Shown: in pieces, positions 53,146 to 61,878 of the stretch | How the letters are laid out: each line of letters starts with the position of its first letter | Numbering within the stretch: the first letter of the stretch is position 1 | Assembly: GCA_963771545.1 (NCBI GenBank) | Contig: CAVYTX010000002.1 | Coordinates: 496,001 to 560,000 of the forward strand | Direction: 5' to 3' | Source of the DNA: CAKZLS01 sp963771545 | GTDB lineage: Bacteria; Pseudomonadota; Alphaproteobacteria; Rhodospirillales; Defluviicoccaceae | DNA length: 64,000 nt | The notes under the pieces: generated by a model | Database searches by the model: none | What the model was told of the DNA's origin: nothing | What the model saw: the letters and a program-made list of their open reading frames with translations, nothing else | Translations under genes and position numbers: made by a program

Positions 53146-54507
53146 ATGGAACCAGCCGCCGAGGATCGTCCCTGGGACAAACTCCGGGATTTCACCCGCG
53201 CGGGAGATCGCCAATCCCTCGAGGCGTTTCTTGAAGAGCTGTCTTCGGGCGAGGCCGTGCGGGCGCTGCTGCAACTCAGCCCCGAGGACCAACAAGGTCT
53301 GCTCACCGCTCTCGATCCTTCCGATGCGGCGGAACTGATCGTCGAGGTTCCCGACAGCCACGCCGCCGATCTGGTGGAACGGATGCCGGCCGCCGAGGCC
53401 GCGTCGATCCTGGAGGAACTGGATAGCGACGATCAGGCCGATCTGATCGGCGATATCCAGCCGGACGGGGCGGAAGCAATTCTGGCGGAGATGACGCCCG
53501 CGGCGGCCGAGGAGGTGCGCCGCCTGGTCGAATACGACCCGAAAACCGCGGGCGGCTTAATGATGACCGAGGTGTTCGTCTTCGAGGACACGGCGCGCGT
53601 GCGCGATGTTCTCGACCATTTTACCTCGGTGGACGAAGACTTGGAGATTTACCGCGGACAGCATCCCTACGTCATATCGCCGTGCCGGGAACTCCTAGGC
53701 GTCGTTTCATTGAGGAACCTTCTGCTGTCGCGGCGGGATAGACCCCTCACGGCGATCATGACGGCACCGGTGTCGATCCTGCCCGGCATGCCGCTCGAGC
53801 AGCTCGAGGATTTTTTCGCCGAGCATGATTTTCTTGGCGTCCCGGTCGTGGACGAGGACAACCGATTGCTTGGCGTCGTCTCGCGCGCGGCGGTCACGGA
53901 GGCGGCTCGAGAGCGCGCGGACGCCGATCAGTTGAAGATTCAAGGTATCGTCGGCGATGAGCTGCGGTCCATGCCGGTCATCGTCCGGGCGCGCCGGCGG
54001 TTGTCGTGGTTGAGCATCAACATCGTCCTCAACGTCATCGCCGCCAGCGTGATCGCGTTCTACGAGGACACCCTGACCGCCGTGATCGCGCTGGCGGTGT
54101 TTCTGCCCATCGTCTCCGATATGAGCGGCTGCTCCGGCAACCAGGCGGTCGCCGTCAGTCTGCGCGAACTCACGCTCGGGATCGCCAGGCCGGTGGACGT
54201 CATCCGGGTTTGGTTCAAGGAAGCGGGGGTCGGAGTGCTGAACGGACTGGCGCTGGGACTTCTCCTCGGATGTGTCGCCTGGGCCTGGAAGGGCAACCCG
54301 TTCCTTGGGCTCGTGGTCGGCGGCGCGTTGGCGACCAATACGCTGGTCGCCGTGTCCATCGGCGGCACCGTGCCGCTGATGCTCAAGCGGTTCGGCATCG
54401 ATCCGGCGGTCGCGTCCGGCCCGATCCTGACCACCGTTACGGACATGTTCGGCTTCTTTCTTGTCCTCAGCTTCGCGACGGCGCTGATGCCCATGCTGTC
54501 GCCTTGA
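53146..54507 (+). CDS. mgtE: Magnesium transporter MgtE
   Basis: The 453-residue protein has the full MgtE layout. The acidic N-domain with repeated helical units (LLQLSPEDQQGLLTALDPSD; LEELDSDDQADLIGDIQPDG) spans about 20-135, a CBS pair spans about 135-255, and five membrane helices follow. The channel motif PIVSDMSGCSGNQAVAVS is intact. It is a Mg2+-gated magnesium channel of the inner membrane. Its length is typical. Confidence 0.96.
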   Translation: MEPAAEDRPWDKLRDFTRAGDRQSLEAFLEELSSGEAVRALLQLSPEDQQGLLTALDPSDAAELIVEVPDSHAADLVERMPAAEAASILEELDSDDQADLIGDIQPDGAEAILAEMTPAAAEEVRRLVEYDPKTAGGLMMTEVFVFEDTARVRDVLDHFTSVDEDLEIYRGQHPYVISPCRELLGVVSLRNLLLSRRDRPLTAIMTAPVSILPGMPLEQLEDFFAEHDFLGVPVVDEDNRLLGVVSRAAVTEAARERADADQLKIQGIVGDELRSMPVIVRARRRLSWLSINIVLNVIAASVIAFYEDTLTAVIALAVFLPIVSDMSGCSGNQAVAVSLRELTLGIARPVDVIRVWFKEAGVGVLNGLALGLLLGCVAWAWKGNPFLGLVVGGALATNTLVAVSIGGTVPLMLKRFGIDPAVASGPILTTVTDMFGFFLVLSFATALMPMLSP

Positions 54508-54647
54508 CGGAACCGGTTGTCATGAAGCGTGTCGATCGGCAAATGTTGTCCCGCCATTCCGCCGAAGACCCCGCGCGGCGGCGTCGCCGCGCCAACTGGA
54601 ACCTTCATCCGACTTTGGACGACTCGATCCAGCGGTTCTTTTGTGGA

Positions 54648-54662
54648 CATGTGCTACACATG
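54648..54662. promoter_or_regulatory. Palindromic operator candidate of the VapBC-type pair
   Basis: CATGTGCTACACATG is a perfect inverted repeat with a three-base centre. A possible -10 element TATACT lies at 54666-54671, just 8 bases before the antitoxin ATG, so the transcript would be nearly leaderless. Antitoxin autoregulation at such palindromes is the known pattern for this family. Confidence 0.55.
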
Positions 54663-54678
54663 CAACTATACTAATCAC

Positions 54679-54909
54679 ATGTCTAAAATGATCCAAATCC
54701 GAAATGTGCCGGACGTGTTGCACCGTAAACTGAAGGCGCGGGCCGCCTTGGCCGGAATGTCGCTGTCGGAGTGCCTGTTGGCTGAGATCCGGCGGTCCGC
54801 CGAACGACCGACGACCGCGGAAATTCGCGAGCGACTTCGTTCCCGAGCGCCCGTGACGCCGAGTGTTCCACCCGCCGAAATCATCCGTAGCGAACGTGAC
54901 AACCGATGA
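54679..54909 (+). CDS. FitA/VapB-like ribbon-helix-helix antitoxin
   Basis: The 76-residue protein begins MSKMIQIRNVPDVLHRKLKA followed by RAALAGMSLSECLLAEIRRS, the ribbon-helix-helix DNA-binding fold of the FitA branch. The C-terminal part is basic and would cover the toxin's active site. It overlaps the toxin gene as ATGA, the usual coupling of a VapBC-type operon. No Shine-Dalgarno sequence is seen; see the leaderless promoter nearby. Confidence 0.88.
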   Translation: MSKMIQIRNVPDVLHRKLKARAALAGMSLSECLLAEIRRSAERPTTAEIRERLRSRAPVTPSVPPAEIIRSERDNR

Positions 54910-55298
54910 TCGTGGTTGATGCCTCGGCCTTGGTCGAGGTTCTGCTACGCACGGCGGCCGCTCCCGACATCGAACGCAGGCTGCTTGACACTGGTACGTC
55001 CTTGTGCGCCCCGCAGGTACTCGATCTTGAAGTCGCGCAAGCGTTGAGACGCTACTGCGCGAGTGGAGACGTGAACGCATCGCGAGGACAAGAGGGCATG
55101 GACGATCTCGTTGATTTACCCATCGCTCGTTATGGTCATGTTGCTCTTCTGCCGCGCATATGGTCATTGCGCCAAAACATGACGGCGTACGACGCGGCGT
55201 ATATCGCTTTGGCGGAGGCCTTGGATGCGCCATTGGTCACGCGCGACCGACGCCTCGCCGCCGCTCCTGGTCACGCGGCGATTGTCGAGGTTCTTTGA
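54906..55298 (+). CDS. VapC-like PIN-domain ribonuclease toxin
   Basis: The 130-residue toxin carries the acidic residues of the PIN fold: VVDASALVEVLL, then APQVLDLEVAQAL, and TAYDAAYIALAEALDAPLVT with RDRRL. In this class VapC toxins cut particular tRNAs or rRNA and are held in check by the antitoxin. It is coupled to that gene by a four-base overlap. Confidence 0.92.
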   Translation: MIVVDASALVEVLLRTAAAPDIERRLLDTGTSLCAPQVLDLEVAQALRRYCASGDVNASRGQEGMDDLVDLPIARYGHVALLPRIWSLRQNMTAYDAAYIALAEALDAPLVTRDRRLAAAPGHAAIVEVL

Positions 55299-55326
55299 GG
55301 GTGGCCAGAGATGATCCTATTGCACC

Positions 55327-56346
55327 CTAACCCGTCAGCGGGAGCGCTTGCCAGGGGATGAGGCGGCAGCTGGCGGCGGGCGGGGGCGGGGGCAGGCTGT
55401 TGCCGCCGAAGGCGAGGCCGAAGATCTCCCGCCAGCGGACGAGCGCCTGCTCGTTGCGATTGTCGCGCTCCAGATCCGACGCGGTGGACGCGGCGGCGTG
55501 GGCGGCCTCGGCGCCGGCCAGCCAAGCATCGCCGAGCGCCAGCCCCTCGTGGCTTCCCGGAACATATAGGGTGCGGCCGGTCTGGGCGGTGAGCCAGAAA
55601 AAGAAATCGCGCACCATCCAGTCGTAAAACAGCGTGCTGCGGCGTTGATAGATCCACACGCGGAGGAACTCGCAGGCCAGCCGCTCCAGGGCCAGCGACG
55701 CGATCGGGGCGCCGGACGTGCGCCGCCACGCCTTGAGCATGCGGATCAGGTGGCGCGCCTTGCCGGCCGAGACGGTATCGATGCGGTCGAGATTGCGGGC
55801 CTCGGCGAGGGGATCGAAGTTGCTCCAGTAGTCCTGGTGGCGGGCATGGGCGCGGGTGGCGACGAAATAGCCCCTGCCGTGGGCGAAACAGGGAAGGATC
55901 CGAATGGTGATCTTTTCGCCATCGACGGCGACGTCGGTCATTACCGCCAAGGCGCTGTCGGGTGAGATCTTGACCGCTCCATAGCGATTGTGGAGAAGGG
56001 CGATCATGTCGCGGACCAGCGGAGGAAGGCCCGGTTGCGCCTTGCCGGAAGGTTTCGAGTCGTCATAACCCGGAAACATGTGGGACTGAAAGCGGTCGGG
56101 CACCACGAACATGGCGTCGGCCGTCCGCGATCCGCGCAGGGCCGTCCCTTTGCCATGGCTGCCGATGGCGATGAGTTCGCCGGCGGCGGGATTGGGGTCG
56201 AACGCGGGACGATGGAAGCGCCGTCCGAGCAACGCTCCGACGTCCGTGGCCGCCTTCCAAGCGGCGTATCGCTCGCCCGGCGTGGGTTCGAGTTCGGAAA
56301 CGAAAGCGTGGAAACGCGCCGCGACGTGCCGCCATTCCGCCGTCAA
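55327..56346 (-). CDS. CD-NTase/OAS-like nucleotidyltransferase-fold protein, active site altered
   Basis: The protein has 339 residues from TTG 56346, the first possible start after an in-frame TAA, with GGAG nine bases upstream. The glycine-serine motif GSHGKGTALRGS (62-73) and a helical C-domain with MLKAWRRTSGAPIASLALER and WREIFGLAFGGN fit the cGAS/DncV-like superfamily. The usual first two acidic residues, D-x-D, read T-A-D here (75-77), and the third position, before the LPCF strand, is Arg149 instead of Asp. It is therefore probably inactive or works differently. No CBASS effector lies beside it. Confidence 0.75.
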   Translation of the reverse strand: MTAEWRHVAARFHAFVSELEPTPGERYAAWKAATDVGALLGRRFHRPAFDPNPAAGELIAIGSHGKGTALRGSRTADAMFVVPDRFQSHMFPGYDDSKPSGKAQPGLPPLVRDMIALLHNRYGAVKISPDSALAVMTDVAVDGEKITIRILPCFAHGRGYFVATRAHARHQDYWSNFDPLAEARNLDRIDTVSAGKARHLIRMLKAWRRTSGAPIASLALERLACEFLRVWIYQRRSTLFYDWMVRDFFFWLTAQTGRTLYVPGSHEGLALGDAWLAGAEAAHAAASTASDLERDNRNEQALVRWREIFGLAFGGNSLPPPPPAASCRLIPWQALPLTG

Positions 56347-56392
56347 ACCCGCTTACTCCGCCAGTGCGTGGAACGTTTCCCGCGACAAGGGA

Positions 56393-56427
56393 GGCGTGCC
56401 CCGGGTTTCAAGGCCCGGAAGCACGCC
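56393..56427. other. Imperfect hairpin between nrdJ and the nucleotidyltransferase-like gene
   Basis: GGCGTGC-CCCGGG and CCCGG-AA-GCACGCC form a strong stem with a loop of about eight bases. There is no T run. It may be a processing or attenuation signal for the next gene, or a factor-dependent stop for nrdJ. Confidence 0.35.
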
Positions 56428-56467
56428 CCAAGTTCCCCAGGGAGGAGGGGTGCGGGATTCGTCATCG

Positions 56468-59400
56468 CTATGAACAACCCGTGGTGCCGCCGCACGTCAT
56501 ACACTTCAGACACGTGCCGTTGCGAACCAGGGTGAAATGGCCGCACTCGTCGCAAGCATCGCCTTCGTACCCTTTCATCCGCGCTTCCTGGGAGTGATCC
56601 AGGCGAAAGCTGGTGGCTTGAATCAGACCGGTTTCCAGTTGCGCGGCGTGACCGGGCTCGGCGGCGGCCAGTATGTAGGCTTCAAGCGTGGTTTCGCGCG
56701 CGCGGGCCTGGGCGTCGATATCGGCTCCAAGCGCGGCTTCGCCGTGGTGGGCGTGAGCGGAGGCGGCCTGTTGGCTCTCCGCGGTTGCCTTCTTGCGTTT
56801 ACCGCCGTTGCGGCCGCCCTTGAGGACGGTGAACCGGTTGCGGACGTAGCCGTTGCTGGTCAGCCGCCTGACCACCGGTAGCGGATCGTCGTCGTGTTCC
56901 AGCTTGCCTTGCCCGTCGCCCTTGCCGGTGGTGTCGGGAAGAAGGTCGGCCGGCTCCACATGGGCCAGGTCGTTGCGGCCGAGATAGGACACCGCCAGCT
57001 CACGGAAGATATAGTCGAGAATGGACGTCGCCATTTTGATGGTTTCGTTGCCCTCCACCAAGCCGGCGGGCTCGAACCGGGTGAACGTAAAGGCCTCGGT
57101 GAACTCCTCCAGCGGCACGCCGTACTGGAGGCCGATGGAGATGGCGATGGCGAAGTTGTTCATCAGGCTGCGGAACGCCGCGCCTTCCTTATGCATGTCG
57201 AGGAAAATCTCGCCCAGTTGGCCGTCCTCGTATTCACCCGTCCGGAGGTAGACCTTGTGCCCGCCCACCATGGCCTTCTGGGTATAGCCCTTGCGCCGGC
57301 TCGGCAGGGTGCGGCGTTCGATGGCGGGAACGGACACCAGCCGCTCGACGATCCGCTCGGTGACGATCTCGGCGCGGGCGGCGGCGGGCCGGTCCGCCAA
57401 ATCCTCGGCCAGCTGGGCGGCGTCCTCCGCGTCCAGCAGCGACGCCGACAAGGGCTGCGACAGCTTGGAGCCGTCGCGGTACAGCGCGGTCGCCTTCAGC
57501 CCCAGGCGCCACGACAGCATATAGGCCTGTTTGCAGTCCTCGATGGTCGCCGAGTGGGCCATGTTGATGGTCTTGGAGATGGCGCCGCTGATGAACGGCT
57601 GAGCCGCCGCCATCATCCGGATGTGGCTCTCCACGGAGAGCGACCGGGTACCGGTGCGCCCGCAGGCGCTGGCGCAGTCGAACACCGGAAGATGTTCGGG
57701 TTTCAGAAGCGGCGCGCCTTCCAGTGTCATCGCCCCGCAAACGTGGATGTTGGCGTCGTCAATTTCGTCTTTCCGGAAACCGAGCGCCGACAACAAGCAG
57801 AACGACACGTCGTTCAGGGATTGTTCGGCTATCCCCAGTTTCTCGGTGCAGAACGCCTCGCCGAGGGTCCATTTGTTGAACGCGAAACGAATGTCGAAGG
57901 CGTCGGTGAGGGCGTTCTCGACGGCCGCGATGGCGGCATCGGTAAAGCCCCGCGACCGCAGGGTCTCGAGGTTGATTCCCGGCGCGTCGCGGAGGCTGCC
58001 GTGACCGACGGCGTAGCGCACGATCCGTTCGATCTCGGCCTCGCCGTAGCCCAGACGCCGGAGCGCCCGCGGGACCGCGCGATTGATGATCTTGAAATAG
58101 CCGCCGCCGGCGAGTTTCTTGAACTTCACCAGGGCGTAGTCGGGCTCGATGCCGGTGGTGTCGCAATCCATGACCAGACCGATGGTGCCGGTGGGCGCGA
58201 TCACCGTGGTTTGGGCATTGCGGTAGCCATGCGCCTCGCCAAGCGCCAGCGCCCGGTCCCAGGCGGCGGCGGCGGCGGAGGCCAACGCCGGGTCGGTCAC
58301 GCCGGAGGCGTTCAACGCCACCGGCGCCACCGACAATTTCTCGTACCCCTTGGGCTCGCCATGGGCGGCGCGGCGGTGATTGCGGATGACCCGCAGCATG
58401 GCGTCGCGGTTCTTGTCGAAGCCGGGGAAGGGCCCCAGTTCGGCGGCCATCTCGGACGATGTGGCGTAGGCCACGCCCGCCATAAGCGCGCTGATGGCGC
58501 CGCAGGTGTTTCTCGCCTCACCGGAATCGTAGGGGACGCCGATGGCCATCAGATAGCCGCCGATGTTGGCGAAACCGAGGCCAAGCGTGCGGAACTCGTA
58601 GGACAGCTCGGCGATACGGCGGGCCGGGAATTGAGCCATCATCACCGAGATTTCCAAAACCACCGTCCACAGGCGGACGGCGTGCTCGAAGGCGGCGACG
58701 TCGAAGGCGCCGTCGGCGCGCTGGAAGGTCATGAGATTGAGCGACGCCAGATTGCACGCCGTGTCGTCGAGGAACATGTACTCGGAGCACGGATTGGAAG
58801 CGTTGATCCGGCCGCTCTCGGGGCACGTGTGCCATTCGTTGATGGTGGTGTCGTACTGCAGGCCGGGGTCGGCGCAACTCCAGGCGGCATGGCCGATCTG
58901 GTCCCAAAGCTCGCTCGCCCGGACGCGCTTCGCCACGCCGTTGTCGGTGCGGCGAACCAGTTCCCAGTCCCCGTCCCGCAGGACCTTCTCGAGGAAGGCG
59001 TTGTTAATGCGAACGCTGTTGTTGGCGTTCTGCCCGGAAACCGTCAGATACGCTTCGGAGTCCCAGTCGGTGTCCAGAACGGGGAACGAGACCTCGGTGT
59101 AGCCCTGGCGCGCGAACTCGATGATCCGCTGGATACAGGCCTCGGGAACCATTGCCCGGCGGGCCTCGATCACCGCCGTCTTCAGCTCGGCATTGCGCTT
59201 GGGGTCGAACCGCGCCTCGAAATCGCCGTTGCCGCCCTCGTGGCAGGCGGTCATCACCAAGTTCAGATGTTTGTTGGCGAGCCGGGAGCCGGCCACCAGG
59301 GCCGCGACCTTCTGTTCTTCCACCGTTTTCCAGTTGATGAAGGCCTCGATATCCGGATGGTCGATGTCCACCACCACCATCTTGGCGGCGCGTCGGGTGG

Positions 59401-60217
59401 TTCCGCCGGACTTGATGGCGCCGGCCGCCCGGTCGCCGATCTTGAGGAAGCTCATCAGCCCGGACGACTTGCCGCCGCCGGAGAGCGGTTCGTCGGCGGC
59501 GCGCAAGCGCGAGAAGTTGGTGCCGGTGCCCGAACCGTACTTGAACAGGCGGGCCTCGCGCACCCACAGGTCCATGATGCCGCCCTCGTTGACCAGGTCG
59601 TCGGAAATGCCCTGGATGAAACAGGCGTGCGGTTGCGGGTGTTCGTACGCGGAGTCCGACTGCCGGACCTCGCCGGTTTGAGGGTCGGCGTAGTAGTGAC
59701 CCTGGGCCGGACCGTCGATGCCGTAGGCCCAGTGCAGACCGGTGTTGAACCACTGCGGCGAGTTCGGCGCGCACATCTGCTTGGCGAGCATGTAACGCAG
59801 CTCGTCGAGAAAGGCGCGGGCGTCGGTTTCGGTGTCGAAGTAGCCGCCCTTCCAGCCCCAATAGGCCCAGGTGCCGGCGAGCCGGTCGAACACCTGCTTG
59901 GCGCTCGTCTCGCCGCCACGGCTTTCATCCTCGGGGACGCCTTTCCGGGCCTTGGTGTCGGCCGTGCGGCGCCAGAGGGTTTCGGGAACGCCGCTTTCCT
60001 TAACCGGTTTAAGACGGGCCGGAACGCCGGCCTTGCGGAAATACTTCTGGGCGAGCACGTCGCACGCCACCTGCGACCACTCCGACGGGACCTCGATGGC
60101 GTCCTGATGAAACACCACGGAGCCGTCCGGATTGCGGATTTCGCTGGTGGTGGTCCGGAACTCGATGGATTCGTACGGAGACTTCTCCGCTTCGGTAAAC
60201 AGCCTGGCTATGCGCAT
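56468..60217 (-). CDS. nrdJ: Vitamin B12-dependent ribonucleotide reductase
   Basis: The 1249-residue class II enzyme makes deoxyribonucleotides using adenosylcobalamin and does not need oxygen. Conserved features include APNSPQWFNTGLHWAYG, the segment PCSEYMFLDDTACNLASLNL, and the radical-site cysteine region. The C-terminus ends with CDECGHFTLVRNGTCLKCMT, then CGGTTGCS, a zinc/redox tail of this long NrdJ type. ATG 60217 is taken as the start; the frame is open upstream, but that part lacks homologous features and covers the promoter. Two possible NrdR boxes lie 135-180 bases upstream. It is likely the main or anaerobic reductase; no class I or III genes are in the window. Confidence 0.96.
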   Translation of the reverse strand: MRIARLFTEAEKSPYESIEFRTTTSEIRNPDGSVVFHQDAIEVPSEWSQVACDVLAQKYFRKAGVPARLKPVKESGVPETLWRRTADTKARKGVPEDESRGGETSAKQVFDRLAGTWAYWGWKGGYFDTETDARAFLDELRYMLAKQMCAPNSPQWFNTGLHWAYGIDGPAQGHYYADPQTGEVRQSDSAYEHPQPHACFIQGISDDLVNEGGIMDLWVREARLFKYGSGTGTNFSRLRAADEPLSGGGKSSGLMSFLKIGDRAAGAIKSGGTTRRAAKMVVVDIDHPDIEAFINWKTVEEQKVAALVAGSRLANKHLNLVMTACHEGGNGDFEARFDPKRNAELKTAVIEARRAMVPEACIQRIIEFARQGYTEVSFPVLDTDWDSEAYLTVSGQNANNSVRINNAFLEKVLRDGDWELVRRTDNGVAKRVRASELWDQIGHAAWSCADPGLQYDTTINEWHTCPESGRINASNPCSEYMFLDDTACNLASLNLMTFQRADGAFDVAAFEHAVRLWTVVLEISVMMAQFPARRIAELSYEFRTLGLGFANIGGYLMAIGVPYDSGEARNTCGAISALMAGVAYATSSEMAAELGPFPGFDKNRDAMLRVIRNHRRAAHGEPKGYEKLSVAPVALNASGVTDPALASAAAAAWDRALALGEAHGYRNAQTTVIAPTGTIGLVMDCDTTGIEPDYALVKFKKLAGGGYFKIINRAVPRALRRLGYGEAEIERIVRYAVGHGSLRDAPGINLETLRSRGFTDAAIAAVENALTDAFDIRFAFNKWTLGEAFCTEKLGIAEQSLNDVSFCLLSALGFRKDEIDDANIHVCGAMTLEGAPLLKPEHLPVFDCASACGRTGTRSLSVESHIRMMAAAQPFISGAISKTINMAHSATIEDCKQAYMLSWRLGLKATALYRDGSKLSQPLSASLLDAEDAAQLAEDLADRPAAARAEIVTERIVERLVSVPAIERRTLPSRRKGYTQKAMVGGHKVYLRTGEYEDGQLGEIFLDMHKEGAAFRSLMNNFAIAISIGLQYGVPLEEFTEAFTFTRFEPAGLVEGNETIKMATSILDYIFRELAVSYLGRNDLAHVEPADLLPDTTGKGDGQGKLEHDDDPLPVVRRLTSNGYVRNRFTVLKGGRNGGKRKKATAESQQAASAHAHHGEAALGADIDAQARARETTLEAYILAAAEPGHAAQLETGLIQATSFRLDHSQEARMKGYEGDACDECGHFTLVRNGTCLKCMTCGGTTGCS

Positions 60218-60629
60218 GACTTTTTTGTCTCGCCTTTCGTTACGTCTCGCGGTGACCAAGGGCCATGGATCAAACGCCTTCCCACGCGCGGTTTTGACCG
60301 ATCGGCCCCAATTTTTTGGTTTTCCGCGCCAGCCGGTTGTGTCCCTGCAAACACAAAATAGCGTAGCGCTCCCACTAAACGCCACTATATCGTGGGGGGC
60401 GCGCCGGTGCAACAACATTTCGGTCTTTCGGCGAGAATGATCACACGATGTTGTGTCCACATCATGATCTTGTGGCGAAAATGCCCGTCGTGGGCGTTGA
60501 CAGGAGATCGTTTTGGCCGAATCGCGCTATCGGCCGGACGGTTCCGCGACACGAAAAAATTGAGCCATCTTGAAATAACGTGTACTATAAGTTGTATCCA
60601 GCGAAGCAACCCAAGCGCGATGTTTTGGC
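60218..60629. other. nrdJ upstream region, no gene seen
   Basis: About 410 bases between nrdJ (minus) and the GYF_2 protease-like gene (plus) hold no convincing coding sequence. The region carries the possible NrdR boxes and AT-rich parts suited to divergent promoters. No cobalamin riboswitch was recognised by eye. Confidence 0.5.
60351..60397. promoter_or_regulatory. Pair of candidate NrdR boxes upstream of nrdJ
   Basis: ACACAAAATAGCGTAG (60351) and CCACTATATCGTGGGG (60382) each match about 11 of 16 positions of the known NrdR consensus and start exactly 31 bases apart. Binding sites for this repressor normally come in pairs at 31-32 bases. The pair suggests nrdJ is repressed by NrdR when dATP is plentiful. 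Confidence 0.55.
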
Positions 60630-61811
60630 ATGACCGGCGATGACATAACGGCTGATCGGGGGCGGGGAAACTCCGGTAATCAGGAGCAGTGGTTCACGGC
60701 GCGCGACGGCGCCTGGGCGGGGCCGTTTCAATTCGGGGTGCTGGTGGAGCTGGCGCGGGCCGCGGTGCTGCGCTCGGACGACCTGGTGTGGTCGCGCCAG
60801 ACGGAATACTGGGTGCGCGCGGCCGCCATTCCGGGCCTGTTTCGACCGCCGCGAGTGCGGGATGAAACCCAGGACACGGGGCCGGAAGACGCTTCCACGG
60901 AACCCCGGCCACGGTCCTCGCGGACATCCCCACACGGGATTCCGGTATTCGTTCCGCCGCGGGTGGCGCGGGCGGATCCTCCGGGCGTAGGGGCCTGCCT
61001 GTGGGGAGGCGTAGCATGGGTGATCGCGGTATGGGCGCTGATCGCCGTGCTGCTGCTCGATGTCCCGCAGTTCGGGAACATGCTGGTGGAAACCCGGTTG
61101 CAGGTATTCGGGACGCTGATCCTGACCGGCATCGCCGTGTTTCTGCTGCCGCGCGTCTGGCGCATTAGCGAATGCGGAGCCAGGGGCCGGCGGCGGATCG
61201 CGGCCAAGTCGCTTCGTCTGGTGGTTGGATTGACGGTCATGGCGTCCCTGGCCGCGTCCGTCCCTTTGGTGATTCATTTCGAGGATAATTTGCTGATCGC
61301 CGTCGGCCTCGATCCGCTCGGGAAGTTCCAGGTGTCCCGGCTGGAAGACGGGACGGGCGCGGAGGTCAGTGGATCGCTCGGCGCCGGTGTGACGAGCGAA
61401 GTCGCGGAAGTGCTGAGAGACATGCCGGATGCGCGGACCATCCACTTGAACAGTCCCGGCGGGTGGATCGTGGAAGGCCGCTACCTTCGCGAATTGATCA
61501 AGGAAAAAGGGCTCGCCACGTACACGTCGACGGAATGCTCCAGCGCGTGTGTCGCGCCGTTCATCGCGGGCCGCCCGCGCACCCTTCACGTGGACGCGAA
61601 ACTGGGGTTTCACGCCATGTCGGGCCGGGGGGCGGACCCGGTCTATTTGCGTATGGCGGAAAATGCCTGGGGCAAGGAATTGCGGGCCAAGGGCGCGTCC
61701 GAGGGGTTCATCGAACGCGCGCTGTCAACCGCCGCCACCGACATGTGGTATCCCTCCCATCGCGAACTGATAGAAAATCACATGATCGATGGCGAGTTAG
61801 GCGATCGTTAA
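60630..61811 (+). CDS. GYF_2-domain membrane protein with a ClpP-like protease domain
   Basis: The 393-residue protein has a GYF_2 (DUF4339) domain at about 20-70 (WFTARDGAWAGPFQFGVLVE), then a Pro-rich linker. Three membrane helices lie at about 125-225, and a periplasmic or cytosolic ClpP-like domain covers the end. In that domain IHLNSPGGWIVEGRYLRELI, TECSSACVAPFIAG and LGFHAMSG give the Ser and His expected of ClpP/crotonase-like serine hydrolases. It may be a signal-peptide peptidase-like or stomatin-linked protease. The next gene also carries a GYF_2 domain. Confidence 0.82.
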   Translation: MTGDDITADRGRGNSGNQEQWFTARDGAWAGPFQFGVLVELARAAVLRSDDLVWSRQTEYWVRAAAIPGLFRPPRVRDETQDTGPEDASTEPRPRSSRTSPHGIPVFVPPRVARADPPGVGACLWGGVAWVIAVWALIAVLLLDVPQFGNMLVETRLQVFGTLILTGIAVFLLPRVWRISECGARGRRRIAAKSLRLVVGLTVMASLAASVPLVIHFEDNLLIAVGLDPLGKFQVSRLEDGTGAEVSGSLGAGVTSEVAEVLRDMPDARTIHLNSPGGWIVEGRYLRELIKEKGLATYTSTECSSACVAPFIAGRPRTLHVDAKLGFHAMSGRGADPVYLRMAENAWGKELRAKGASEGFIERALSTAATDMWYPSHRELIENHMIDGELGDR

Positions 61812-61878
61812 CGGGGCGCCCCGTACCATGGCCGTCGCGATGCGATGTCAGCGATCGGCGTCATGACAGGAGGCCTCA

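Noticed and set aside
55327..56346. A complete CBASS anti-phage system
   Set aside because: The catalytic residues differ, and there is no effector or Cap gene beside the CD-NTase-like gene; neighbours are VapBC and nrdJ.
56894..60361. A plus-strand open frame of 1155 codons opposite nrdJ
   Set aside because: It is antisense to a clear NrdJ over its whole length, has no recognisable domains and is explained by high GC content and codon bias.
60218..60629. A cobalamin riboswitch upstream of nrdJ
   Set aside because: I saw no B12-box or the expected multi-stem pattern by eye; a covariance-model scan would be needed to exclude it fully.
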